Positions 1 to 8,594 of a DNA stretch of 13,301 nt are shown here, in pieces. The notes beneath the pieces are model-generated. The model was not told the DNA's origin. It saw only the letters and a list, made by a program, of their open reading frames with translations, and searched no databases. Positions within the stretch are counted from its first letter, which is position 1; the number at the start of each line of letters is the position of its first letter. Source of the stretch: CAZFBR01 sp035353495 [NCBI: uncultured bacterium] (GTDB lineage: Bacteria > DAOPZR01); the NCBI GenBank assembly GCA_964517215.1, contig CAZFBR010000083.1:1-13301 (forward strand). The letters run 5' to 3'. The translations under genes and the position numbers were made by a program.

Positions 1-763
1 CGTTGGCGATCCGGCACCACGGACTTTTATCAATCACCGTCGCGCCGAACTCCTCGCGCGCCACCGCATAGCCCCAGTCGCGGAACGCGCCCTCGGTGAA
101 CTTCATGATGTTCCCCTTGTGCACCAGCGTCACCGACGGCAGCTTGTGCTGCAGGGCGTACTTGATCGCCGCGCGCACCAGGCGCTTACTCCCCATCTCG
201 CTGATCGGTTTCAGGCCGAGCCCCGCATCCTCGCGCAGCACGGTGCCGACCGCATCCTTGAGCGCCGCGCGCACCCTGGCCGCTTCGGGCGAGCCCGCCT
301 TCCACTCGATCCCCGCGTACACGTCCTCGGTATTCTCGCGGTAGATGACCACGTTGACCTTTTCCGGATGCTTCAGCGGCGACGGCACGCCGGGGAAATA
401 GCGCACCGGGCGCACACAGGCGTACAGGTCAAGCTTCTGCCGCAAAGTCACATTGACCGAGCGGAACCCGCCGCCCACCGGCGTGGTCATCGGCCCCTTG
501 AGCGCCACGCGGCAGTCGGTGATCATCTGCAGGACATCGTCGCCCAGCAGCTCCTTCTTTTGCGCCAGCGCCACTTCGCCCGCGATCATCTCGTGCCAGC
601 CGAGCGCGCGCCGGCCGCCGTACGCCTTCGCCACCGCCGCGTCGATGACCATCATCGTCGCGCGCGTGATATCCGGTCCGATCCCGTCCCCCGCGATATA
701 CGGGATGACCGGATTGTCCGGGACCTGCAGTTTGCCGTTCGAATAGCTAATCCGCTCTGCCAT
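1..763 (-). CDS. icd: NADP-type isocitrate dehydrogenase, C-terminus cut by window edge
   Basis: This TCA-cycle enzyme oxidatively decarboxylates isocitrate to 2-oxoglutarate in the cytoplasm. It was read by translating the reverse complement from the ATG at 761-763; 254 codons are visible, against about 416 in E. coli Icd. Visible motifs are the nucleotide-binding start [12 protein letters not shown] (residues 20-31), the substrate loop [17 protein letters not shown] (93-109), [15 protein letters not shown] (141-155) and [20 protein letters not shown] near 214-234. Ser102 aligns with E. coli Ser113, the residue phosphorylated by AceK; Asn104, Arg108, Arg118 and Arg142 align with the isocitrate-binding residues. 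A strong ribosome binding site (AAGGAG, about 7 nt upstream) supports the start. The gene begins 17 nt after the stop of the unknown gene and is the third member of the 1884-3074 operon. The family call is firm; the cofactor is inferred from E. coli-type similarity. Confidence 0.95.
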   Translation of the reverse strand, partial: MAERISYSNGKLQVPDNPVIPYIAGDGIGPDITRATMMVIDAAVAKAYGGRRALGWHEMIAGEVALAQKKELLGDDVLQMITDCRVALKGPMTTPVGGGFRSVNVTLRQKLDLYACVRPVRYFPGVPSPLKHPEKVNVVIYRENTEDVYAGIEWKAGSPEAARVRAALKDAVGTVLREDAGLGLKPISEMGSKRLVRAAIKYALQHKLPSVTLVHKGNIMKFTEGAFRDWGYAVAREEFGATVIDKSPWCRIAN

Positions 764-780
764 TGTATTCTCCTTGCCAA

Positions 781-1881
781 TCAGTGTTCGTCAGTTGTAT
801 TCGCCGGTGGCGGTGTGGTGATGCTTGCCGGCAATTCCCGATAGGTGCTCGCCGCAAACAGCAAGAGCCGCTGATCGATTTGCTGCATCGATTCTGATAC
901 CTGCGCCACCAGCTGGCTTACGGCAACAGTATCGTGTGTTACCGTAATATTCTGCTGCTGCCGTTCAATTGAAATATATGTCAAATCCCTGCGTACCGCA
1001 TCCAACGATTCCCGGATTGCCGCAGGATGTTCGCAATATTCACCGAGCATGCTCAACGATTCTTTTTTTGCCTGCAAACGCAGGTAACACATATCAGCAG
1101 CGGTACGTTCATCGCCAGTATCAGCCCAAACATCTTCAAGCTGCCGCCGTTGCTCGACCAGATCTGCCTTCAGCAATGAGGCCTCTGTCTCATGCAATAA
1201 CCGTTTCGCCACCAATCCGTCCAGTAATGCATTTGCATCCGTAATCTGCCGCAGAATCTCTCCACGTTCTGCCGGTACCGAGACCGCATCTCGATCTGAT
1301 TGCAGGATTGCTGTGATTTCTTTCTGCAAAGCCCGCACCTTTTTCCAATCCGAGTGTTTCAGAACCAGCCGGTCCAGTTTCTTCAATACCGCAAGTGCAT
1401 CATTCACCGCCGGCATAATATGTGGTGCCGGTATCGAATGAGTTTCCATTATACCCATTCGTGGGTACAGCCCACTCATTGTGCCTAGCGTATAAACCAC
1501 TCGTTCGATCGCCATATCAGCCGTATCAGTGTTTATTGCATCCTGCGCGATGAGTTGTTCGAGCAGATCCGTTTGTGTATTCAGTGTGTCTACGCCTCTT
1601 GTAACCGAGAGTATGGGTGTCGGTGCATAACATGTCGGCCCTTCATGGTGACTCTGTTCCGCAAACAGCTTAATGCCAAAAACGGCCAGCAGCGCCAAAC
1701 CTGCAGCAAGCAAGCTACGGCGCCAGCGCGGGCCGATACTTGCAGCCACCCGCGGATTCTTGCCGCAGGCAATATATATCCCAACCGCTGCCACTCCAAC
1801 AACTGCCGCGGCGATGCCCAGCACCTTGCTGGAGACAGGAATACAGCCATCGATCGTTCTGCCCAGTTCAACAAAATCCAT
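781..1881 (-). CDS. Unknown two-TM protein with long helical domain; low-GC insert in operon
   Basis: I do not recognise this 366-residue protein. It has two hydrophobic segments (about residues 19-39 and 56-74). They are separated by a short Arg-rich stretch (PRWRR, 51-55). A long, mostly helical and charged region (about 95-345) with heptad-like leucines follows, probably coiled coil, and the tail is Pro/Thr-rich (350-366). The likely form is a membrane-anchored protein with a large soluble helical domain. The ATG follows the aminotransferase stop after only 2 nt (TAACGATG), with GGAAG just upstream inside that gene, so translation is probably coupled. The stop lies 17 nt before icd. Base composition is distinctive: sampled 60-base lines are about 47-53% GC, while the flanking aminotransferase is about 68% in a sampled line. 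That suggests a later acquisition into the operon. The coding call rests on frame length, spacing and plausible membrane topology. No function is claimed. Confidence 0.8.
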   Translation of the reverse strand: MDFVELGRTIDGCIPVSSKVLGIAAAVVGVAAVGIYIACGKNPRVAASIGPRWRRSLLAAGLALLAVFGIKLFAEQSHHEGPTCYAPTPILSVTRGVDTLNTQTDLLEQLIAQDAINTDTADMAIERVVYTLGTMSGLYPRMGIMETHSIPAPHIMPAVNDALAVLKKLDRLVLKHSDWKKVRALQKEITAILQSDRDAVSVPAERGEILRQITDANALLDGLVAKRLLHETEASLLKADLVEQRRQLEDVWADTGDERTAADMCYLRLQAKKESLSMLGEYCEHPAAIRESLDAVRRDLTYISIERQQQNITVTHDTVAVSQLVAQVSESMQQIDQRLLLFAASTYRELPASITTPPPANTTDEH

Positions 1882-1883
1882 CG

Positions 1884-3074
1884 TTACTTCCGGTAGGCCG
1901 CGACGACTTTGTGCACCGCGGCGATGACATCGTCGATATCCTGCTCCGTCAGGGCAGGGGTCAGCGGCAGCGACAGGATGTCACGCGACGCCGCCACCGC
2001 GACGGGGTACTCCTCCGGCCGCATGCCGTACTGTTCGCGATAGAAGGGATGCAGGGGCAGCGCGTGGAAATGCACGCTCACCCCGATATTTTCCTCCTGC
2101 AGCGCACTGGCGAGCTGGTTGCGGTCGACCCGCAGGCGGTCGAGCGCAAACCGGATGGCAAAGAGATGGTAGGCCGGCCGGCAGTAGTCGGGAACCGGCA
2201 GGGTCGCCACTTCGGGCAGGTCGGCGAGGCCGGCGCGGTAACGCTCGACCAGCCGCGTGCGGTAGATCAGATTCTGTTCCAGCACCGCGAGATGATGCAG
2301 GCCAAGCGCGGCGGCAACATCGGTCAGGTTGTACTTGTACCCCTGTCGCACCACCTCGCTCAGGGTGAACCCCTTGCTGCTGTAGCGCTTCCACGCCTGC
2401 GCATTCATCCCGTGCAGGCGCAGTTCCCGCACGAGATTCGCCCCCGCCTCGTCACGGGTGGCAACCAGCCCCCCCTCGCCCATCGGCAGGTTCTTGGTCG
2501 CATAGAACGAGTAGCAGACGAAATCGCCGTAATGGGCCACATTCTTCCCGCGGTACTGCGTTTCCGAGGCATGCGCCGCGTCGGCGACGACTTTCAGGTT
2601 GTGCTGCCGCGCCAGCGCCAGCAGCTCGTCCATCGGGCAAGCGGTCCCCGCGAAATGCACGGGAACAATCGCCTTCGTTTTAACCGTAATTTTTTCCGCC
2701 ACGCAAGCGGGATCGAGATTGAGATAGCGCGGATCGACATCGGCCAGCACGGGCGTCGCACCGCAATACTGGATCGCCTCCGCGGTGGCAACGAAGGTCA
2801 TGGGGGTGGTGATCACCTCGTCACCCGGCCCGACCCCGGCCGCCAGCAGCGCGAGATGCAGCGCCGCCGTGCAGCTGTTGACCGCCACCCCATACGGAAT
2901 ACCGCAATACACGGCAAACTTTTCCTCGAATTTCTTCACGCGCGGGCCCGTGGTCAGCCATCCCGAACGCATGGCCTCGACCGCCTCGGCGATGGCCGCC
3001 TCTTCGATCTTGGGCCGGGCATACGAAAGGAATTCCGCGCGCACCGGAGTGCCGCCGTCAATCGCCAGTTTCAT
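1884..3074 (-). CDS. DegT/DnrJ/EryC1/StrS aminotransferase, ArnB/PseC-like
   Basis: This is a PLP-dependent enzyme of 396 residues that transfers an amino group to a keto-sugar nucleotide; products of this family go into lipid A, O-antigen or other glycans. Family landmarks are GWLTTGPRVKKFEE (38-51), SCTAALHLAL (67-76), DEVITTPMTFVATAEAI (85-101) and VVADAAHA (162-169), whose Asp165 should contact the pyridine nitrogen. Lys194 in YATKNLPMGEGG is the Schiff-base lysine. GYKYNLTDVAAALGL (245-259) and HFHALPLHPFYRE (335-347) also fit. The wording is close to E. coli ArnB, but substrate is hard to predict in this family (ArnB, PseC, perosamine and similar), so no symbol is given. Length is normal for the family. 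The start ATG has only a weak GGCGAG upstream. It is the first gene of the operon under the promoter at 3238-3266, followed by the low-GC gene and icd. Confidence 0.93.
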   Translation of the reverse strand: MKLAIDGGTPVRAEFLSYARPKIEEAAIAEAVEAMRSGWLTTGPRVKKFEEKFAVYCGIPYGVAVNSCTAALHLALLAAGVGPGDEVITTPMTFVATAEAIQYCGATPVLADVDPRYLNLDPACVAEKITVKTKAIVPVHFAGTACPMDELLALARQHNLKVVADAAHASETQYRGKNVAHYGDFVCYSFYATKNLPMGEGGLVATRDEAGANLVRELRLHGMNAQAWKRYSSKGFTLSEVVRQGYKYNLTDVAAALGLHHLAVLEQNLIYRTRLVERYRAGLADLPEVATLPVPDYCRPAYHLFAIRFALDRLRVDRNQLASALQEENIGVSVHFHALPLHPFYREQYGMRPEEYPVAVAASRDILSLPLTPALTEQDIDDVIAAVHKVVAAYRK

Positions 3075-3197
3075 GTTCTAACACTCGCCATGCCGTAAAT
3101 TTGCCGCCAATCCTTACGCCCACACGGTCGCCCGAAAAGTCCGTCGTTTGGCAACGCAAACCGCAGTCACCATCCCCACCTGCACACGAAACGCATG

Positions 3198-3209
3198 CTG
3201 CAGCTGCAG
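3198..3209. repeat. 12-bp perfect palindrome CTGCAGCTGCAG in the operon leader
   Basis: CTGCAGCTGCAG reads the same on both strands and lies about 22-33 nt downstream of the predicted transcription start of the aminotransferase operon. It could be an operator or an RNA stem, or simply chance in GC-rich DNA. The rest of the 308-bp gap 3075-3382 holds the two divergent promoters and no gene that I can support. Confidence 0.3.
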
Positions 3210-3237
3210 TGACGGTTCCTGCCTAACCAATTGAATC

Positions 3238-3266
3238 ATTCTATGTTACTCACCACGGAACGTCAA
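3238..3266 (-). promoter_or_regulatory. Sigma-70-like promoter of the aminotransferase-icd operon
   Basis: On the minus strand TTGACG (3261-3266) is followed after exactly 17 nt by TAGAAT (3238-3243). Transcription should begin near 3231, giving a leader of about 155 nt before the ATG at 3074. No other gene start lies between. The leader contains palindromes but no riboswitch that I recognise. Confidence 0.7.
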
Positions 3267-3303
3267 GACCCGCCCGTCGCCGGCCCCGCGGCAGGACAAC
3301 CAC

Positions 3304-3332
3304 TTGCGTCAGCAAACGAACTATGCTATAAG
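3304..3332 (+). promoter_or_regulatory. rpmB promoter with extended -10
   Basis: TTGCGT (3304-3309), a 17-nt spacer and TATAAG (3327-3332) are present, with TGC directly before the -10 (3324-3326) as in extended -10 promoters. Predicted transcription start is near 3339, about 45 nt ahead of the rpmB ATG. It is back-to-back with the minus-strand promoter at 3238-3266. Confidence 0.75.
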
Positions 3333-3346
3333 GTCTGCCAGATTAT

Positions 3347-3365
3347 CTGAATCTGAGCGATTCAG
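3347..3365 (+). promoter_or_regulatory. Hairpin in the rpmB leader next to the ribosome binding site
   Basis: CTGAATC (3347-3353) pairs perfectly with GATTCAG (3359-3365) around the loop TGAGC. The hairpin ends 4 nt before the AGGAG at 3370-3374. It occupies most of the short predicted leader and could limit ribosome access or bind a ribosomal protein. The structure is seen directly; the role is inferred. Confidence 0.45.
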
Positions 3366-3382
3366 CGCCAGGAGTGAGTGTC

Positions 3383-3607
3383 ATGAAACAGCAATGCGCC
3401 GTATGCGGCAAAACCCCGCTGGTCGGGAACAATGTAAGTCACGCGAACAACCGGACCAAGCGCCGGCAGCTGCCCAATCTGCAATCGGTCCGCACCACGG
3501 TCAACGGCCAGACGGTGCGCAAGCGGGTCTGCACACGCTGCCTGAAGGCAGGCAAGGTCATCAAGGCCGTACGGGTCAAGAAGACCGTCGCACCCGCCGC
3601 CGAATAA
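3383..3607 (+). CDS. rpmB: 50S ribosomal protein L28
   Basis: This structural protein of the large ribosomal subunit has 74 residues, normal for the family. The N-terminus reads [12 protein letters not shown], followed by [16 protein letters not shown] (19-34) and [10 protein letters not shown] (49-58). Cys5, Cys8, Cys50 and Cys53 form two CxxC pairs, so this is the zinc-binding (C+) version of L28. The ATG at 3383 is chosen because AGGAG lies 8 nt upstream and the protein then begins exactly as family members do. An in-frame GTG at 3374 would overlap that binding site. The gene stands alone with its own promoter and terminator; the usual partner rpmG is not adjacent. Confidence 0.97.
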   Translation: MKQQCAVCGKTPLVGNNVSHANNRTKRRQLPNLQSVRTTVNGQTVRKRVCTRCLKAGKVIKAVRVKKTVAPAAE

Positions 3608-3622
3608 CCCAGCTATTCTTCT

Positions 3623-3658
3623 GCCGCCGGAAGCATCCGCTTCCGGCGGCGGTGTTTT
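3623..3658 (+). terminator. Rho-independent terminator of rpmB
   Basis: GCCGCCGGAAGC (3623-3634) pairs perfectly over 12 bp with GCTTCCGGCGGC (3639-3650) around ATCC, then GGTGTTTT follows. It sits 15 nt after the rpmB stop. Its 3' end overlaps the stop codon of the converging small gene (3658-3660), so it may also serve that strand, although no T-run follows there. Confidence 0.85.
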
Positions 3659-3822
3659 CAGGGCTTGGACATCAGGGCAATCGCCGCCACAATCAGTCCC
3701 ATCATAATAACACCGGACAGGGTCGGATAGGAAGTAATATCCGCCAGCTGAATGAGCAGGATTGCCAGCATGGCGAACACGACGCCCGCCAGCCAGCCCG
3801 GCATCTGCCGCAGGTATCTCAC
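3658..3822 (-). CDS. 54-residue two-TM small membrane protein
   Basis: This short ORF begins with GTG and overlaps the TGA of the TPR gene by 4 nt (GTGA). AGGAGG lies 7 nt upstream, inside the TPR gene, so the start is well supported. The product reads MRYLRQMPGW at the start and MSKP at the end. It has two hydrophobic segments (about 11-27 and 36-51) joined by a short polar loop (DITSYPT, 28-34) and a positive N-terminus, which favours both ends in the cytoplasm. I do not recognise a family. As last gene of the two-component cluster it may be a small regulator or assembly partner of the envelope proteins encoded with it; that is inference. Confidence 0.75.
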   Translation of the reverse strand: MRYLRQMPGWLAGVVFAMLAILLIQLADITSYPTLSGVIMMGLIVAAIALMSKP

Positions 3823-5084
3823 AGATACTCCTCCTCGATCGTCCGGGCCCGGGTCGCAGCAGCCTGCTCATATTCGCCCGTATTCACCAGCCGATAGTAG
3901 GATAGTGCGCGATAGTAATCGCGCAAGGCCGGCACATAATCGTAGATTTTTGCGGTTTCATAACTGATGCGCGCCCGCCAGTCGGGCCGCGTCTCGTGGC
4001 TCGCCGCACGCTGCAATTCAGCCAGCGCCTCATCATAGCGCAGGAGGCGCGCATAGCATTGCGCCAGATGGAACTGCGCATCGCGCGCCAGCGCGTTCCC
4101 GCCGGCGCGCAGATAAATGAATTCCCGAATCGCATCGCTGACTTCGCCGCTTTCCAGGAGGAGTTGCCCGAGCCGCAGGCGCGCGCGCGGCTGCCAGCTG
4201 TTCGCCGGCATGGCCAGCATCTCGCGGAAGCGGCTGATCGCCCCGCCCTGATCGCCCTGATGATACCGGCATTCTGCAATGCTCCCCTGCGCCCGCGCCT
4301 GCTGTTCGACCGGCAGGGAAAAGGCCGCCGCGCGCTCGTACTCCTGCTGCGCCCGGTCGAAAAATCCCGCCTGGTACAGCTCATCCGCCACGCCCAGCCA
4401 GCCGGCCACCGTACTCAGCAGCTCGCGCCGCGGTTTGCCGTCCACCAGTTCCGCCGACGTCACCCATTCCGCGCGCGGTCGCCGGCGCACGGGGGTCGGC
4501 ACGGCAGCCGCCGGCGGCGCGGCTGTGCTGGTGACGGCTGTACCGGCGGTCACCGGGGCGGGTGCCGTGGGGGCAGGCGCCGCTGTCGGCGTATCGCCAT
4601 GATGCTGGCGCAGCAGCCGATACAACGTCAGCAGGCGGGTATCCGCCGCCACCGTATCAGACACAGCTACCGGCGTCACGACCGGCACCGTATCCACCGC
4701 CGGAACATTTGCCGCCGCCGGAATTGCCGTCGCCAGCGGACCAATCACGCGGATGCGGATAGTCCGCTGCTCAAGCACGGTTTCCGGCGGCACCGTAAAG
4801 GCCTTGTGCAGGACCAGCCGGGCCTCACCGCCCGCGATCCCCGCCACGGTCAGCACATAGGTGAATGGCGTCACCGCCTGTTCGCGCACCTCCAGCACCG
4901 CCGGGTCAGCGCCCAGCAGCCGCCATGCCTGCAGGCCGCTGTCGAGCGGCAGAATTACCGTCATGGTATCGCCAACGCGCAGCGTGCGCTGTTCGGTCAC
5001 TTCCAGCGGCAGCGCCGCCGCCGGCAGCAGCAGTGCCAGCAGCAGCACCGCCGCCAGCGCAAGGAAGCCCGGCACGCGACGCAT
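3819..5084 (-). CDS. Secreted TPR-repeat protein with N-terminal beta domain
   Basis: The protein has 421 residues. Its signal peptide or N-terminal anchor is MRRVPGFLAL followed by a leucine-rich core to about residue 25. Residues 27-115 look like a beta-sandwich (alternating hydrophobics, LRVGDTMTVILPLDSGLQAW, then paired strands near 74-94 and 103-114). The pattern is loosely like chagasin/I42-type domains but is not certain. A Pro/Ala/Thr-rich linker spans 116-205. The C-terminal half (about 223-415) is helical with TPR-like units, for example GWLGVADELYQAGFFDRAQQEYERA and QFHLAQCYARLLRYDEALAELQRA. This is probably a periplasmic or envelope scaffold. The start at 5084 lies 9 nt after the lipoprotein stop and has only a weak binding site, suggesting coupled translation. 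Function is not assigned. Confidence 0.85.
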   Translation of the reverse strand: MRRVPGFLALAAVLLLALLLPAAALPLEVTEQRTLRVGDTMTVILPLDSGLQAWRLLGADPAVLEVREQAVTPFTYVLTVAGIAGGEARLVLHKAFTVPPETVLEQRTIRIRVIGPLATAIPAAANVPAVDTVPVVTPVAVSDTVAADTRLLTLYRLLRQHHGDTPTAAPAPTAPAPVTAGTAVTSTAAPPAAAVPTPVRRRPRAEWVTSAELVDGKPRRELLSTVAGWLGVADELYQAGFFDRAQQEYERAAAFSLPVEQQARAQGSIAECRYHQGDQGGAISRFREMLAMPANSWQPRARLRLGQLLLESGEVSDAIREFIYLRAGGNALARDAQFHLAQCYARLLRYDEALAELQRAASHETRPDWRARISYETAKIYDYVPALRDYYRALSYYRLVNTGEYEQAAATRARTIEEEYL

Positions 5085-5093
5085 GGCTCGTGC

Positions 5094-5399
5094 CTATTCC
5101 GCCCGCTTCAACTGCATGTCGCCGTTGACGATGACGTCACGTTCCACCGTGACATCACGCCGCTGGGCAACGTACCCGATCTTCGAGGTTTTCACCGTAT
5201 AGACCCCGACGGGAATCCCGCGCATGACATAGCCATTCTCGTCCGTCAGCACCGACTGGGTCGGCGGATCGGTAAAGACATTCGCCCCGATCAGCGGGTT
5301 GTTGGCATCGTCAACCACCATGCCGCGGATCGTTCCGTACCCGCAGCCCGTCGCCAACATCACCGCAAGCAGCGCCGCCAGCATCACCATATTTCGCAT
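5094..5399 (-). CDS. Small lipoprotein with carboxypeptidase-regulatory-like fold
   Basis: This 101-residue protein has a hydrophobic leader and a lipobox-like end (LATGC, Cys19). Residues 24-85 match the carboxypeptidase regulatory-like / CNA-B type beta fold: IRGMVVDDANNPLIGANVF, then LTDENGYVMRGIPVGVYTVK, then IGY. Such domains are found in outer-membrane transporters, lipoproteins and adhesins. The ATG at 5399 is chosen because AGGAGG (5405-5410) lies 5 nt upstream; a TTG at 5414 in the same frame would place that binding site inside the gene. The start is 11 nt after the maf stop and the binding site abuts that stop. It probably sits in a membrane facing the periplasm and may partner the adjacent TPR protein; the partnership is inference. 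Confidence 0.85.
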   Translation of the reverse strand: MRNMVMLAALLAVMLATGCGYGTIRGMVVDDANNPLIGANVFTDPPTQSVLTDENGYVMRGIPVGVYTVKTSKIGYVAQRRDVTVERDVIVNGDMQLKRAE

Positions 5400-5410
5400 G
5401 TTCTCCTCCT

Positions 5411-6000
5411 TCAATTCCGTTGTGCCGCCGCCGCCGGGCGCGTCGCCACCCCCGCCGCCGCCAGCATCGTCCGCAGGGCCGCCACCGGCAGCCCGACGAT
5501 ATTGTCATAATCTCCGGCATAACCTGCGATGAATTTCGCCGCCAGACCCTGAATCGCGTACGCCCCCGCCTTGTCCGCCGGTTCGCCGGTGCCGATGTAC
5601 CAGGCGATATCTTCCTCCGCCAGCGCCTTGAACGTCACATCGGTGCTCACCGCGTCCGACCATTCCCCGCGCGGGGTCACCACGGCAATCCCGCTGATCA
5701 CCTGGTGGGTGCGGCCGCTCAGCGCGCGCAGCATGCGCGCCGCATCCGCATGGTCGGCGGGTTTGCCGTAGATTTCGTTGTCCAGGACGACGATGGTATC
5801 CGAACCGATCACCGCCTCATCGCCGCCGCGACGCTGCGCCACCGTTTTGGCCTTCATCAGCGCGCAATGCGCCGCGTAATGCGCCGGGGTCTCGCCCGTG
5901 CTCATGCTCTCGTCGTAATCAGACGGGTCGATGACAAACTCCGCCACCGCGCGCTGCAGCAGTTCCTGCCGCCGCGGCGATTGACTGGCCAGAATAACCT

Positions 6001-6004
<4 letters not shown>
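5411..6004 (-). CDS. maf: Maf nucleotide pyrophosphatase (dTTP/UTP, YhdE type)
   Basis: This is a cytoplasmic house-cleaning enzyme that hydrolyses non-canonical or pyrimidine nucleoside triphosphates to the monophosphate and pyrophosphate; in several bacteria it also affects septum formation. The protein has 197 residues, typical length. Motifs are ILASQSPRRQELL (4-16), IGSDTIVVLD with Asp69 (66-75), GKP (80-82), LSGRTHQVISG (95-105) and DKAGAYAIQGLAAKF (144-158), then NIVGLPV (168-174). The AYAIQG form points to the dTTP/UTP (YhdE) subgroup rather than YceF. The ATG overlaps the TGA of the response regulator by 4 nt, with AAGGAG 11 nt upstream. The C-terminal tail from about 183 is Ala-rich and not conserved. 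Membership in a two-component operon is unusual for maf. Confidence 0.95.
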
Positions 6005-7367
<1,363 letters not shown>

Positions 7368-7371
<4 letters not shown>

Positions 7372-8072
7372 GACGCTCCTTCTCCCGGCAGCGGCAGCAA
7401 CACCGTGAAGTCCGTGCCCTGTCCCGGCACGCTGGCAAAGGCGATCGTGCCGTTATGCGCTTCGACATAGCGCCGGGCCAGCGCAAGGCCCAGCCCGCTG
7501 CCGCCCTTCCGCGTCGAATAATATGCCTGAAACACCCGGGCTGCCGATTCATCGGGAATGCCGATCCCGGTGTCAATGATGTCAATCCGCAGCGACCGGT
7601 TCTGCCGCTGGGTGCGCACGATGAGGTCGCCCCCCTGCGGCATGGCCTGCAGTGCGTTCAGGCACAGGTTCAGCAGCGCCTGCTGCAGCACGCCCCCGTC
7701 CAGCGGCACAACCGGCAGATCGGAGGCAAAACTTTTCATCACCCGCACATTCTGCTGGCCCGCCTGGATCGCAATGACTTCCAGCGTGCGCTCCAGAAGA
7801 TCGTTCACGGCAAGCGGCGCGCGCTGCAGTTCGGGGCCGCGGGTATAATTCAGGAATTCCTGCAGGATGCGGTCAAGCCGGCGCACCTCGTCGCGGATCA
7901 GCGCCGCCCGTCGCCGCAGCCGTCCGCCATGCTCGTCCTCAATCGCCGCCAATTCCTCAATCATCAACTGCAGATTAAGTTCCATCGCGTTCAGCGGATT
8001 GCGCACTTCATGGGCCAGTCCGCCGGCAAGGGTTGCCAGATAATTGCAATCGTTCTGCACCGGTTCGTTCAC
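7368..8072 (-). CDS. Soluble histidine kinase core lacking a sensor domain (NtrB-like)
   Basis: This predicted partner kinase of the adjacent regulator has 234 residues, which is almost only the catalytic core. The H-box is GLAHEVRNPLNAMELNL, with phospho-acceptor His21. The N-box NLCLNALQAM is at 135-144, G1 DTGIGIP at 167-173, the F-box-like FQAYYSTRKG at 181-190 and G2 GSGLGLAL at 191-198. Only about 17 residues precede the H-box, so there is no PAS, HAMP or membrane segment. The GTG at 8072 is chosen because AGGAG (8081-8085) lies 8 nt upstream; the GTG at 8081 overlaps that site. The gene starts 43 nt after the small signal-anchored gene. Input must come from another protein or from cytoplasmic signals. 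Confidence 0.93.
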
Positions 8073-8115
8073 TGTGCGCACTCCTGATTCATGCCTGCGC
8101 GGATCATCGGGCTGC

Positions 8116-8421
8116 TCACCGGATCACCGGCAGCGGCACCGCGGTCGGCACCGACTGGTTTTCGACGATGCGGATGGGCCCCTCCATGGCATAAGCAATA
8201 TCTATGTCCCCGTCATGGTCGAAATCATAATACAACGTATAGAGTTCGATCTGGTGTTCCTGGTTGAACTGTTCCAGATTGGCCGGCGAGATCCCGGTTT
8301 GCGGGATGGCCTGCGCCGCTGCCGCCAGCGGCAGATCGGCCTTCGCCACCAGACCGATCGCCATCATCAACAGGAGTCCGCTGATCACCATCATCCAGCG
8401 CGCCCTGCGCTCTGCCGCCAT
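8116..8421 (-). CDS. Small signal-anchored protein with one Asp-rich calcium-type loop
   Basis: The product has 101 residues. A basic N-terminus (MAAERRARW) is followed by one hydrophobic segment (about 9-26, signal anchor or uncleaved signal), an Ala/Pro-rich stretch, and the motif DFDHDGDIDIAYA (66-78). The spacing Asp66, Asp68, Asp70, Asp72, Asp74 matches calcium loops of EF-hand/dockerin type and, with the following GPIRIVENQ, one blade of an FG-GAP/VCBS repeat. Proteins of that class normally carry several copies; here there is one. The ATG at 8421 is chosen because GAGGAGG lies upstream at suitable spacing; the frame is open further upstream to 8472 without a good site. It is first gene of the kinase-regulator cluster. 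I recognise no named family beyond the motif, and a sensory role is inference. Confidence 0.75.
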   Translation of the reverse strand: MAAERRARWMMVISGLLLMMAIGLVAKADLPLAAAAQAIPQTGISPANLEQFNQEHQIELYTLYYDFDHDGDIDIAYAMEGPIRIVENQSVPTAVPLPVIR

Positions 8422-8493
8422 GTCCGCCTCCTCACTCCGCCGCCTGACACCATAAACATAGGGGAGCTCCACTTCCTGTTATCGGCGAGAAAG

Positions 8494-8514
8494 CGTGCCG
8501 TCTTGACAGGCACG
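8494..8514 (-). terminator. Possible weak terminator hairpin after the DUF3298 gene
   Basis: On the minus strand CGTGCC pairs with GGCACG (outer stem 8494-8499 with 8509-8514), then CTTTCTC follows. There is no clean T-run. A second hairpin, CGGCAG/CTGCCG at 8525-8539, lies nearby and is followed by TTGTTTTTG only on the plus strand. The 173-bp gap 8422-8594 otherwise shows no clear promoter for the kinase cluster. Confidence 0.3.
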
Positions 8515-8594
8515 GGCGTCATTTCGGCAGGTACTGCCGTTGTTTTTGTATCGGGAATTGTGCAGCCGCGATAAACGGTCCGGTCAGCTTTTGT

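Noticed and set aside
1740-3098. Very long plus-strand open frames opposite real genes (also 3996-5510 and 6082-7470)
   Set aside because: They are antisense to clear family members, rich in Arg/His/Gln, and result from high GC third positions on the other strand.
3374-3382. GTG at 3374 as the start of L28
   Set aside because: It would overlap the AGGAG that serves the ATG at 3383, and L28 proteins begin at the latter.
5400-5414. TTG at 5414 as the start of the lipoprotein
   Set aside because: The AGGAGG then lies inside the gene; the ATG at 5399 has ideal spacing.
8073-8095. GTG at 8081 as kinase start, and a 7-codon ATG ORF just upstream
   Set aside because: The GTG overlaps the binding site. 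The tiny ORF has no support beyond its position.
8485-8515. Sigma-54-like GGCACG on the minus strand upstream of the kinase cluster
   Set aside because: The -24 element fits, but the -12 GC falls at 11 rather than 10 nt and TTGC is absent.
8525-8549. CGGCAG/CTGCCG hairpin followed by TTGTTTTTG on the plus strand
   Set aside because: It looks like a terminator only on the plus strand, where no gene reads into it; the stem is only 6 bp.
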